Shown here in pieces: positions 48,901 through 60,900 of a stretch of DNA of 64,000 nt; the first letter of the stretch is position 1; each line of letters starts with the position of its first letter. The notes beneath the pieces are model-generated. The model had not been told where the DNA came from. It saw nothing but the letters and a program-made list of their open reading frames with translations, and did no database searches. The DNA lies in NCBI RefSeq assembly GCF_009870125.1, contig NC_046680.1, positions 18,433,501 to 18,497,500 on the forward strand. Direction: 5' to 3'. This stretch comes from Drosophila pseudoobscura. Taxonomy: Eukaryota; Arthropoda; Insecta; Diptera; Drosophilidae. The position numbers were made by a program, and so were the translations under genes.

Positions 48901-50932
48901 GCTGTGATGCTCCTTCTGCTGCTGCTGCTGCTGCTGTTGCCTCTCTGGCGTAGGCGATTATTGTTGCAAAATTGGTTGACAACTTGCCTCCTGTCTGCTG
49001 CCCCGAGCCCATCCACCCATCCCCCCGCCAGCCATGCAGATAATGGGTTGCGCCACCAAGCGTAATAGGGCTGAAGCCAGTGGAAGGCGAACTCTAGTGA
49101 AAATAAACAGTTGGACAGACAACTTGGGCATAGTTGAGTCTCTCTCAGTCGCTCAACTTCTCAGTTTCGCAGTCTCTTAGTTTCTCAGTTCCGAGTTTGC
49201 CAGCTTTTCAGTTTCTTCATAGCTATGGCTCATAGTTCTGCCGGTTGTCCCCTCGCTGTCCCTGCCTTGACTGTTCTGGCTCTATTATTTTTTTATTCTT
49301 TTTTGCCCTATACTATTATTATGTCCGGAGCCACCGTCTGAGAAAGTTTGCCATTCTATAGCGACTTTGAATTTTTAATAATAGAATGCTCGAGCTCGAA
49401 CAGTTCTGTCATCTTTAGCAGGAGCGAAGTGTCGGGCTGAGGCGGCTTAGCTTTTGTTATGAATTTAATGCATTTTGGGGGGCGATTCCGGGGAGTCATG
49501 GGAAATTGAATATCCGTTAAGATATTTTAACAATTTATGGTCTCTGAGTCTGATTGCCACGATGCGTATTCCGTACGCGGATACGGATATGGAATGAAAA
49601 GTGCTATGCTTTGTGCCGTTCGCAGCAAATTGAAAATGAATCGAAAATGAAACGAAGCCATGTGAAGCGAACCGTACCGAACCGAACCGAGCAGCGAGAC
49701 AGACAGTCCGCAGCAGGAGCAGGAGCAGAAGCAGGAGTAAGAGCCGTCAGCATCAAGACTGGGCCATAATGAGCAAGTCAATAGCCTGCCCAGCGTATAG
49801 CAAGGGGGACAGGGAAGGGAAGGAATGGGAAAGGAATGAGCGCAGGATAAAAACACGCAGCGAGCCAAGGCAATCGATGATGGCCCAAGGAGGCAGCCAG
49901 CAGTCGGCAGCCATTCGCTGCTTGTCATGCAGCGATGGGCGATAAAAAGCAGATTGCAATTTGTTTCACTGATTTCCATGCTTTTGGCCTTTTTTGCACG
50001 ACGGAAACTTTCATTAACATCAAACAGAAACTGAAATTGAAGCGGCATCGGCATCGGAAAGAGAGGCGCCAAGCCACATGGGACAGCGGCCTCAATCCTC
50101 AAACCCCAGACCAATCACAATCCCACCCACGCCAGGCAGTCAGCCAGCCAGTCAGATCTGTTGTGTATATTGAGTGGCACTTAATGTGGCAGCTGCCTTA
50201 ATAAGTTGCATTCTTCATTTGGCCCATTTGCATATAATGGATGCACCAGTACTCAGACCACAGACAAGAGTGCCGACCTTTTGGCACCTTACAAAATACC
50301 ATATTCTGTGGGCAAGCCATTCCACAAAAGTCCTACAACCAATTAGTTTCCAAATAATGGAGAGAAATGACTTTTCATCTCTCAACCGCAAACAAAGTAA
50401 TTTCTATGGACTTCACCCTCCTCGCCCATCCTCTCCGTGTGGGCCTTGGGATGGCTTTATTTATGCATGGAATTCTGCTGCCTTCTGTCTGCTGCCTGCT
50501 GCCAGCTCCCGACTGCCCGCTCGTAAGGACGTCGAAGAGTTGTGGCAACTCTTGTTGTGTTTGAAATAATTTGTACAAAATTTGCGAGACATTTTGTGGG
50601 CTCTTAGCAAATATTTTAGGCCTGACCCCGAGCCCAAGCCCAAGCCCAAGACCAACCCCAACCCCAGCAGTGGCTCTTTGCGGACAAAGGGCAATTAACT
50701 TAAATAATTAGCCAAAACTTTTGCCGTTGAGACGAATCTGTTTGCGAGTCGGTTAAGTAATTTCAATAAAATGTTATCATTCTGTTGTTTTGCCAGTCGT
50801 CTGGTTGGCCGAGACAATCTAATCAATTAAAGCACAGATTCCAAAGCAAGATTTAGAGTCGAAGTGAAAAAGGAGGCAAAGAAGTTTGATATTTGACATA
50901 CTCGTACATCAATTGGCAATATTCCAATCAAG
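45970..50932. other. Intergenic DNA between sca and the membrane-protein exon
   Basis: About 5 kb with no supported gene. It includes a (CAGTGC)n block near 46350-46378, a (CTG)n tract at 48915-48937, a degenerate CTCAGT repeat at about 49140-49215 and a (CCCAAG)n tract near 50625-50665. A 195-codon minus frame (49527-50114) has no recognisable domain. Confidence 0.5.
48915..48937. repeat. (CTG)n trinucleotide tract
   Basis: Seven to eight CTG units in intergenic DNA. Confidence 0.8.
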
Positions 50933-51088
50933 ATGTTCCCGCGCCGTAATATCAGCCTGGAGCGGCACAAGATCGATCAACGTTGGAAATTCGTATACAT
51001 CATAGCCCTCCTGTTCGTACTCATCACCTATATTTCCCTCTTAGTCCTGTATGTAATCTACAGGACTAATGGAGCCAATCAGTACTGG
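50933..51088 (+). CDS. First coding exon of a single-pass membrane protein (partial, unrecognised)
   Basis: ATG at 50933 in a good fly context (ATCAAGATG) opens 52 codons ending ...NGANQYW, followed by a consensus donor GTGAGT at 51089 in phase 0. A short basic N-terminus (FPRRNISLERHKIDQRWK) precedes a strongly hydrophobic segment of about 23 residues (about 20-43), so it looks like a type II anchor or the first helix of a membrane protein. Type II peptidases or glycosyltransferases begin like this, but the sequence is too short to assign. No matching second exon was found up to 64000, so the first intron is longer than 12.9 kb or the next exon is very small. Confidence 0.6.
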
Positions 51089-53673
51089 GTGAGTGGCCGG
51101 ATGCATGTCCATTGATGTTTAATTGACTCGAGTCTTCGGTCTTCCGCAGCTGCATGAATAAAATATAAATGAGGCATGAATTGATTGACAACAGCAAGTA
51201 AATATTGTCATGAAATTATCATTTCGCAGCCATTAAAGCTTGAACCATTTGCATATTATGTTGTTATCACTCAATTTGCATTCACATCCCTACAAAAATG
51301 TGCAGGACATCAATTAAAGCCCGAGCTGAACACTCGGCAGCTCTGGTTGTGGTTGAAGGATTAACACAAGAACAGTCGGGTCCTCACTGTCTCTGGCTAT
51401 ACATACAAATAAAATATAGGATGCACACAGATACGACTCGTACTCGCACTAGTATGTTTGTTCGTCCTGATGCTATTCAAATTTATTGGAGCGCTTCCTT
51501 CTGATGTCGCTCTGGTTGTCACTTCAATGGGGAAGCACTTTTTAGTTGAATGCAGTCAGATAACGGATATGCATTTTTGGGCATAGATACCACTCTCTCT
51601 CGATTTTGTTTTTGTCTCTTATTTTGGTATTAATTAACCAAGAGTAGAACTTGGGCATGCAGTTTGTTTTTCAGGAAAATTTCATCGGAGTTTGTTGCCA
51701 ACAGCTGCATAATAATGATGGCTACTCGTAACATATCTCTACTCCCAATCGCCCTCTAGTCTACTGCTATTTGTGCACGAGTATCTTGTTTATCGTGAAT
51801 TGCTTTATGTTGCTCTGTTGAAACGTTAACAGCGTTCTGGAGGGAACTCCCCTTCTCTGGTTCCCTTCTTATGGGATGCCATCAGTCAAGGTCAAGCCTA
51901 ACAAAGATTTGTCGGCAATCCGGGCTCTCATTTTCATGACACTTCCCGCGCAGCAGGTGAAATCTAAATAAACTTTTTAATGAACTTCAGGATTTATTGC
52001 CATCAACATGGCTGCCTCGGTGGCAGTCTGGCAGTTTTCCTCGAAAATTCGGTTCAAAATGTATGCCTAGATTGTTCAGATAAATTATTAACAAAGACCT
52101 TACTTAAGGCCTGCTCTGAGTTAAAGACTCCCTTGAATGTTCCATATATGTAAGCGAAGCCGCAATCCACTTCTAAACCATTCGAAACGCAGATAATTGG
52201 AGGTACAACAGTGGTCCACACACACTGCGTATGAGTAATATTGAGATAAAAGTTGTGGTACGATTTTAATTGAACGGAACGGAGGCAGCCTTAATAATAA
52301 GCTGATTACACTGCCGAACAATGGAGCTGTGCCATGCGGGAGTGGTCGACCAATTTGGATGACTAATAACCACTTCGGTGTATCGATTATGGCCAATGAC
52401 AAAGACAACATTTAATGGAAGGCAACGAATATTAAAGTTGCAAAGCTTTAAGATCTCGGCTTGGGCCAGGATTAGTTGGTGGCCTTTTGATGCCACCACG
52501 TCCTCCCCTCCTCGACTGCTCGAGCACAAACAATTTGGCAGAGTATTGACCTAATTGTGCTCACTTCTGTTACTTACTTGGCTCTTACTACTCTCGCTAG
52601 AGGGAGGGGGGATAGAGATGGACGAAAGAAAAACTTTGGCTTCAAGTTGAGCCAGAGAGAAAGAAGTTCGAGTAGAAAAGAGTCGCCCGAAGTGCTTGCC
52701 CAGCGATTGGTGAACGGTGAACGGAGTGGCTTTGTGGAACCCTTAAGCCTTTGATCCGGGCTTAATTTGTGCTCGATTGCCCCGTAAAAATGCGGACTAA
52801 ATCAAAATCGTGGCGCTAGCAATTCAACAGGCACGTGCTGGTAGTTGCAGCAGGCAGACTTATGGCGTGGAAGAGCGGAAACAACGGGCGTTGACATGTC
52901 CCATAAAAGGCAAACAAAACATTTGACATAATGGGAGATTTTTCTGTCGTATGTGTCCGACCTCTTTATAAATTGTGACACAAATACAGCGACACGTGCT
53001 GCGGTATGTAAATGCCGCACTCACACAGACACACACAGACACTCCGATGACAGTTCATTGCGAGATTGTGTGAGCGAGTGCTGTGCTTGCGTTTCCGTCC
53101 GCCATGATGTTTCTGTTGTGTCGCCTATGCTCATCGTCCGTGTAATGATTGTCGCCAGCCTGCACGTGTTTCCCCTTCGACGGCGTGCATTGTACCCCCT
53201 GAGTTTGCACATAAATGTGCTTAAAGCTCTGCTTAAATTTGTATCGGACGAAACCCAATTCTTTGCTTCGGTGGCCTTCTGAGAAGTTGTCCACATAAAT
53301 CATGGCTACAGCTGCAGTTCCCCCAGCCGAATCCCCATTCCCAAGTCTACGAGTATCCATCATAAGCATGCAGATAGCTTAAAGACCACTCAAGCGCCCA
53401 AGAGTAGATGATTGCCCACACGAAACCGAATGAGCACATCCTTCTGGTCCCCGGGTCGACCAGTGTGGCCAGCAGTGGCTTCGGAAACAAGAAATTGTAA
53501 AGTGCATGAATACGGAATGAACTGCAAGTACATTAAATTCTCTCCTTCCCTACGCTTCGTAACACCGACCCAAAGAGAATGAGTACATTCGAGCGTAGTG
53601 CGCAAATACTTCAAATACTTCACATGCAAATAAAAGCACACAAAAAAATAAGACCAAAACGGAAACCACAGTT

Positions 53674-53764
53674 ACAGATACAGATACGAATACAGATGCA
53701 GATTCAGATACAGATACACCAGCTACAGAACAGATACGGATACAGAGAGTGAGAGTGAGAGTGA
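53674..53764. repeat. (CAGATA)n / (GTGAGA)n minisatellite
   Basis: About 90 bp of imperfect CAGATA/CAGATG/TACAGA units passing into GTGAGA units at the right end. Confidence 0.75.
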
Positions 53765-55156
53765 AGGTGGTTGAATGAGGGTGGCAGCACTCAAACAATT
53801 TGCATTGTCTGCCGTCGGCCAGTGTGGTTTGTTTCGGGATTTCCGTTCAGTATTCTTTTGCTTTGCTTTTTTTCTCCCGCATTACACAGACAGAGAGCTG
53901 GTCGATAAAACCATGAATTGAGGCATTAATTGAATTGATTGAAATTGGCATAGGTGTCGTGGACAAAACGATCTGAAAGCCCCCGCAGCGCCGCCTCATC
54001 TCATCCCACCCACCCAAAACAAATAAATGTGCCATGTTTTTTTTAAACAAACTGATATGGTACAGTCCATTGGTGCCCTTCTGGTTGGATATACCTTGAA
54101 TACAAAATGATACGATATTCGGCATATTTGTCGACCTACAAAATTCACAGAATAATTTAAAGATTAAAAGTAGTTTTCTCAGCGAAAGAGAATAAAAATT
54201 CATATTTTTTGGTACACATACAACCGGTGCAATTTCATTTGTAAGGACTCAACGCTTTTTGGTTTCGCCCAAAAGTTTTCTTTAATATTTGATCCATACT
54301 GCAATTCATTGACTTGGCCCACGGCACAAACATTGTCGAGGCTTCTAGTGCCGTTTTCTACTCTAATTCCCATTTAACATAGAAACTTTTATTCGATTGT
54401 TGAAATTGTGCACAATCTTAAACTTTTGAGCACTTGAGGCTATATGGCTATAGCCATGGCATAGTTTCAACTCAAATGACACCGCTTCGTGTGGTTATGG
54501 GGGGTGGAAACTTCTGGCCAAAGCACTTGAAGTGTTTCTCATATTTCGATTATATACAAAGCGATTCCAATTCGGAATTCTACATTTCTTCCCCTGCCTG
54601 GACGCTTTCTGTAGGCCAAAACCATGCCCAACAATGATTGGGTGGGGTGATGCCGTGGCCCTGATGCTGTCAGAGTGCTCTATTGTTCTCGTGGCAAAGT
54701 TAATCGAAGCTTAATTAGTCGACAGACAGGGTCGGATGGGCGGAAAAGAATGAAGTCACTGCTGTTGAATTAACGGCCGTAATGAGTCCAAAAAATGGAG
54801 CCAACTGGTACACAGGAACAGCGGAAAACTCTTGTAAGATGCCCAATTAGTCCTTTACATTAAGCAGCGAGAAAGTTTTCGACTTGCTTTGTTTGCTCCC
54901 TGACTTAAAGACTCAACTGTTGCGGGCCGTGAAATGTTGCCAAAAACAAAAAGTAGGAGGAAAAGTAAACAGACGACCATGAAATTTTTCCAAATTGAAC
55001 AGAAAGAAATGGCAAAGGACGAGTAAAAAGTATAAGAAGGAAAGGTAAGGATCAAGGTCAAGGAGACATGCCACAGTGGAAAGTAACATACAAAAGTAGA
55101 TTCCATCCGAGTGTGTGGGAGTTATGATATGATATGCATCTGACGAGGCCACTTAC

Positions 55157-55222
55157 GGCGCAATTTCTGGAGTGAAAGCCCGGGGCAGACTCTTCGTCAG
55201 CGCAATCGTAGACAAAAGAATC
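55157..55222 (-). CDS. Candidate 66-nt internal exon on minus
   Basis: On minus, an acceptor (AATTCATTACAG) precedes and a perfect donor (GTAAGTGG) follows a 66-nt block. Two frames are open. Phase 0 reads DSFVYDCADEESAPGFHSRN then CA, and the next frame reads ILLSTIALTKSLPRAFTPEI then A; the third has a stop. Exact divisibility by three and strong sites on both sides make it the best exon candidate in the right 13 kb. No family is recognised. It may join the open segment ending at 63547. Confidence 0.4.
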
Positions 55223-57011
55223 CTGTAATGAATTATATAAGTGTATATGTACTTATATCTATTTGCGGGTATTTGCGAGTATTCCGACGCATATTTCCAT
55301 ACCCTGGCATATTAGGGGGTTTTCTAATTTTAGCCACGAGCTTGCAGTACACCAGAAAAATCCACCCTTTGAAAAATTACGAGTAAGTCTAGCCCTTTAT
55401 GACTGCTCCTTTATATATTCCCCTACTGCTATGGTTCAGATGCAAAATCCAGGCAATTTCTCGAGAGAGAAACTCCTTTACTATCCCGCTACTACAGTTC
55501 AGATATGAAAGTCATTAGGAAACTTTTTAAATACATTTCATAGGCTTCTTGAGAGTATTCTGAAACTTTATAATCTGCACAAAATCCTGCCATATTGCCA
55601 CTCATATCCTCATGTGTTAAAGGGTATTTTGAGTTTCGTCATCTAGCGGATATTCGTTTGGAATGTTTTTTACCATATATATTTTATGCATGGCTTTGTC
55701 TTGACACAGACATGAAGGCGTCTTCGAGCAGGCCATATATATATGTACGTATATATACATATGCGAATAGCTGACACGTTTTTGCCACGGAGACAGCTGC
55801 ACATCATGTTGCCACACACGTTTATATAAACAGAGAAATCCTTCTTCTTCTGCCTTTTCATGGCTCCTTAAATTCGCCCAGAAAAGTATGCCATAAAAAT
55901 GTTGAGCTCTGGGTGGAATTAAGTGAGAATGCTGATCAGATGCGAAATGAAAAGGGAAAGTAAAAAACAATTAAATGACATTGCCAGGACCCCCGGGGCT
56001 GGGGCTGGGCTGGATGAGTGAACACTTTTCAGCCTCATTTCCAGCATCATCATTTCATTTCTACTGTAATTTCCTCTCACAAAAAACAGCCATTAAAAAC
56101 GCCGACCCGAAAACTGAATTTTATGGAACACATGCACGCTCTAATGAGGTTATATGCCTCATATATAAATTAGCTTAAATACGTGAGGAATTTCATTTAT
56201 TTTTATTCTTTTGGCTGTGAACCAAAAAATCATCTCACGCACAGTTAATTCTTTAACAAATTTTTGCCAGTGGACGTGCCAACATTTTCAAATGCTTTTA
56301 ACACTTTAATGGCATTAATTTAAATAAAAGGGCACATTTGTAGATGCACCTACTGACAGATAGAAGATGTTGGTCCGGATAAAATGGCAAAATACGAATG
56401 GAAGAGGAGCCAAACAGGAAATCAGAAGCAATTTGTTGGCCTCAGCCAACAAGGGTCATGAGTGAGTGAAGCAAACTCGGTGCGGTGCAGTGTTTTTATA
56501 CGGAAAATGCACTTTCCAGTCCCCAGGGGAACAAAAAAAGGGGGAGTGACGCAGATAGAGGCAGAAGTGGAGAGGGATGCACAGCCGGAGGTATAGAGTG
56601 ACACTCTCCAGCTGTCGATGCCAGGGCATGGTAGCTAAGAGAGGCAGAGGCCACTCAGATGTCCGCTCGACTTGAGCTCAAAGGCTGTCAACAGGCCAGG
56701 GTCTATCTTAAACCAACTCTATTTGGCTCTCCTTTTATGGCATAATAACAGGAGCTAGTCTCAAAGAGATTAGCCCAGAGAGGCAAAAGGGGATATGTCA
56801 TCAATTTTAAATTTACATAAATGCTCTGAACTAGCTCCACCATGTTACTGATTCTCATCATTAAACGGCGGACGGCGCTATGTATATTTAATTAACAGCA
56901 AACAGTAAGCCAAATGAAGTGTAAATATTTAACTCAATTGCAAATTTGAAAACGTCGCACAGTTCATTGGTATTCGGTCTTTAAATAGTATTTTGGCCGA
57001 ATAATCAACAG

Positions 57012-57060
57012 CAACGGCAATGGCAACGGCAATGGCAATGGCAATAATAAGAATAATAAT
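57012..57060. repeat. (GGCAAT/GGCAAC)n then (AAT)n repeat
   Basis: Five hexamer units followed by AATAATAAG-type units. Confidence 0.75.
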
Positions 57061-57750
57061 AAACGAATGCCGCTCATGCACAAAAATATTCATGCAATTA
57101 GGCAATGAGTAAACACAGAGCAAAACCCAGACAGCATTCGTAAATGGAGAGTCGATTGCCAAAAGGATTGGGCAACGCGGCGTGTACGCAATTTTGAACT
57201 GAGTGTGGGCTGTGGAGCGGCCAGTGGGTGGCACGAAAGGAGGGTAGCAAAAAGGTTATTTCGTACTCTCGTTAAATGCAGACTTAACTAAAATAGTTTT
57301 TATTGCTTTGAATTTCGATTGAAAAATTCGGAACACAACATTTATTTTTGTTTCCAATTAGTTCTCAATGAATCGCCATATGACCAAAAATTGTAAAAGT
57401 TTTCAGATAAAGGTGACTGCCATATTCTATATCTACAAGGCCCTAATTGTCTATAATTTTCCATACAACCAGAGGTATTTAAAGCCTTCATTGCTTTTTC
57501 GGATTCGTTTGTGCGTGAGCCAATAATGTCAGAGAAGATTTTCTGTTATGCAAGCACACTGAGAGGACCGGCCTTGCATTTTACATTGAAAAATGATACG
57601 CAATACGTGGCATAGCAGCCAACAGAAGCGAAATAAATTAGGCGACAGCACACAGGCAGCATTCACAAACAAAACAACGAGAACGAAAAATAACTAAAGA
57701 GCTTTACCCGACCACTCAACGCGGTAACCCCATTGCGGCAGCCTCCGACT

Positions 57751-57770
57751 ATTATTATTATTATTATTAT
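57751..57770. repeat. (ATT)n microsatellite
   Basis: About seven ATT units. Confidence 0.85.
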
Positions 57771-57930
57771 TTTTATTTGTATTATGCACTGCGAATGCCG
57801 TCGTAAACGTACCGGAAAACTGCACAACAAATGGAGGAAAGCCTGAACCAGCCAGTAAACCAGCAACAAGAACATGGAATGAAAAAATGAAAATTCATTC
57901 GCGACGCATTGAAAATTCATTCGCAGAGAG

Positions 57931-57977
57931 GACGACGACGACGACGACGAGGATGATGACGATGATGGCGGCGGCGG
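57931..57977. repeat. (GAC)n/(GAT)n/(GGC)n trinucleotide cluster
   Basis: Seven GAC units pass into GATGAT and then GGCGGC units. On minus an open frame would read this as a serine run, but it has no supported gene around it. Confidence 0.75.
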
Positions 57978-60900
57978 CTGTGGTCGTTTCCGCCAGCTGA
58001 AGCACAGGATGCGATTTTCATTTTTATTTCCGGCAATTAGCACTCGAATCGAGAGGGCACAAGAAGATCACTTCTCTCGTCCCCCAGCAGCTTCTCTTGC
58101 CCTGGCACTTGCCCTACCTCACTCGCGCCATCGCCACAAAATGATATAAAAGTGCATTTTTTCTTTCATCCGAGCTGCATAATTTTTAATGCCGCTGTGG
58201 CACTTGGAGTCTGCTTTCCACTTTCCTTGCAGCCCCGCGGCCTGTCCGCCCGCGATTTTCGCACTAATTCAAAGTTTCAGTCCGCCTTTGGAGTGGTTCC
58301 ATGGCGAACCTCACCGAATTTATGTTTCCGTCTGTCTATCTGCCTGTCTTACTCACTTCCGGTAGCTTTAGTATTAGTTGGCAGTGGAGTGAGTGAGAGA
58401 GTAGCACTTCAGCCCGACTGTGGGCTGTTTTGGCTGTGTTCGTGACTTTAGGTGGCCTTCTCTCAGGTGAATGTCTCCGACAAGTTCTTCGTGTGTCTGA
58501 GACAATTCGTGGCAGAGCTACATTGTGGTTGGGCTTGAAGCTGACGGCAAGTTGGCCATAATTAAGCCGACTGAGGTACCAGTGGCCGTGGCCAAGACGG
58601 GCGCGGATCTCCATGCAGTTTGTCGAGCAAATTTATCAACCAGCCGCAGAGACCGACAATTTGTTGCCCATCGTGTTCTACGCGCCAGGCAGACAGGCAG
58701 TTGCTGATTTATGACGGCGGGCGGCCCCTGGCCTCCCCTTCGCCCCTTCAGGCTACCACCGTGGTAAACCAAGGATATAAAATATTTAAGGGAAAACTTC
58801 AAGGAAAACTAAAATTACCAGTCAACTGCCATCGAGTTTTAAATTACTCAGGCCAGAAGTAAAAGGCACGGATAGACTTCGAATAGGGCTAAAAGCAAGC
58901 TTACAAACCGAAAGCTAACCGCCTCTTTTCTCTCTCTCACTCGCAGTGCTTCCCCTTTTTCTCCATCGCTTTCTCCTTCTCTCTTTGTCTGGCTTTCTTA
59001 ATTGTAGCAACATTTTGGTTTGCGCTTTCACACTTTTGCACTCCATTCGACGAACGGCATTTTGAAAGGCAATCAAAATTAAAATAAAGCGCCAAGGATT
59101 TTCCACAGCTTAGAAGACGTTTCTGCCACTAGCTGCCGCTATCCCTTGGTGGAAGTCCATGCCCCACCCTTTCATGCTGTTGCAGTTGCTGAGAAATATA
59201 CAGTTTCAAAGCATTTTACATGGCATTAGTTCTGTATGACTGTTCTTTGGGGAGTAAACCCCCGTTTGAGTGAATAGTCGAGAGACGTACATATATAGAA
59301 AGCAATTGAAACGAATGTGATTTTGAGCAGTACGAGTATCAATGCTCTTTACAATGCAGCGTCCATTGGCATTCGGTGCGTATGTGTAATGCGCTTAGAC
59401 GCTTAGAAACGGAGATGTTAAGCCAAAAGGGGGCACCGGATGGCCAAATGCATTGCTTACCACGGGGTGGCAAGTGTCTCCCTTCGGAATATGACATCAG
59501 GTTGTGAGAAAATAAGTGAAACAACTGCTCATGGGTAATGGGAAGACAGACATTCTTTTCTAAATCGAATTTATATCTTAAAGTATCTAAAATGTAATAC
59601 CTCTCCACAGAATCTTAACAAATTGTTTTTGAATATAACAACCTTATTTCCCCTCTTAGGATATAAAGTGGTCGTAAAACAAATACATATCTGTTAGTTT
59701 AAGATGGAGAAATAATATTTTAACTTCTTAAGATCCTACAAAAGAGCATCAAGTAACTACATTTTGGTCATTTGTTCCACGTTGGTCATTTCAGAACTAA
59801 ACGACTCACGGGCTGGCATTTGAAGCTGGCAATCTGTCATCTGTGTCTTGCCCTTTTCTCTTTAGCCATTTTTGAACGTATTTGCGTCTGCTTTATGCCT
59901 CTGCCGCATGATAAAACTGAAGATTGAACGAAAAGTGCACACGTGTGCCTGTGCCTGTGCCTGGAAATCCAAGTGACAGTTGAATGCAGCGCAAAATGAG
60001 GACCACGAACAGGAGCAGAGGCAGAAGGACTTGCAGTAGCAGCAGCAGCAGCCCGAACTGCCAACGCCAACCCGTTCTGACAGCTGCTTGACAGGATTTT
60101 CGAGTTGGCATACCAAAAATATAACTCATGGCCGGACAGTAAGATGTCCTTACTGCACATACACACACACACACAGACAGACATCTGCTCTGTGTGAGCA
60201 CGGAGCTGTGCAAAAATCGAAAATACGACAAAATATTGTACGTTCTACGCATTGTCAAACGGGTAGAGAGGTTGGCGGGTCAAGAGTGAGAGGGAAAGAC
60301 CCGGTGTTGGTGGAACGTGCTCGGGTAACTTATTGACATGACATAAAAATGCTCGTCTATGATTTCTGACTTATGCACGGAATCCGATTGCTGAATTCAC
60401 AATAATTTGTCCAATTTGACGAGCAAATTTCCAATTTTAAACCAGTTGGAAGGCTTTATATTGCGATATTTTGAAGAATTTTTAGTGGGTTTTAAGCTGA
60501 TGTCCTTAAAGTAATGGATACCACAGAAACCGGCAAAAGAGGCAAAAGAGTGGCTAAATATAAAACTCACACACAGTTCCTATGGTATTATTTAAGTCTC
60601 AAGAATTAAATATTTTCTATGGGCTTGGAAATGTTTCTTTACGGTGGCAACTGGACAGTTTTCCCTCTGCTTTCAATTGTTTTTCACTTTCATGTGGATC
60701 AACTCTGGCACTCCTTTCCCTGGTCCCTGCTCCACAAGAGCACAGATTTTTGTGTTTTCATCATTATCTGTCTGACAATGGCTACAGCAAACAGAGACAC
60801 TGGAAATATCAAAATTTAAATTTGTTTTCTGATACAAAAATGAAAACAGAAAACTCCAGTAAATCCCCCCCAGGCAGAGGCAAAGGCGGCAAAGGCGGGA

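Noticed and set aside
49527..50114. Minus-strand open frame of 195 codons
   Set aside because: Composition follows simple repeats (Cys/Ser/Leu runs from CTG and TCC tracts); no domain and no supporting signals.
53055..53369. Minus-strand open frame of 104 codons
   Set aside because: Overlaps other equally open frames, has no splice sites in phase with neighbours and no recognisable motif.
55336..55383. Plus-strand 47-nt block between TTTTAG and GTAAGT
   Set aside because: The phase-0 reading required after the 50933-51088 exon hits a stop, and nothing else supports it.
58336..58614. Minus-strand frame ending LKLPE at a GTGAGT donor
   Set aside because: No acceptor or family match; basic, low-similarity peptide; weaker than the 55157-55222 block.
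59339..59608. Minus-strand frame ending near a GTAAGC donor at 59457
   Set aside because: AT-rich third positions and no recognisable peptide; a single splice-like site is expected by chance in this length.
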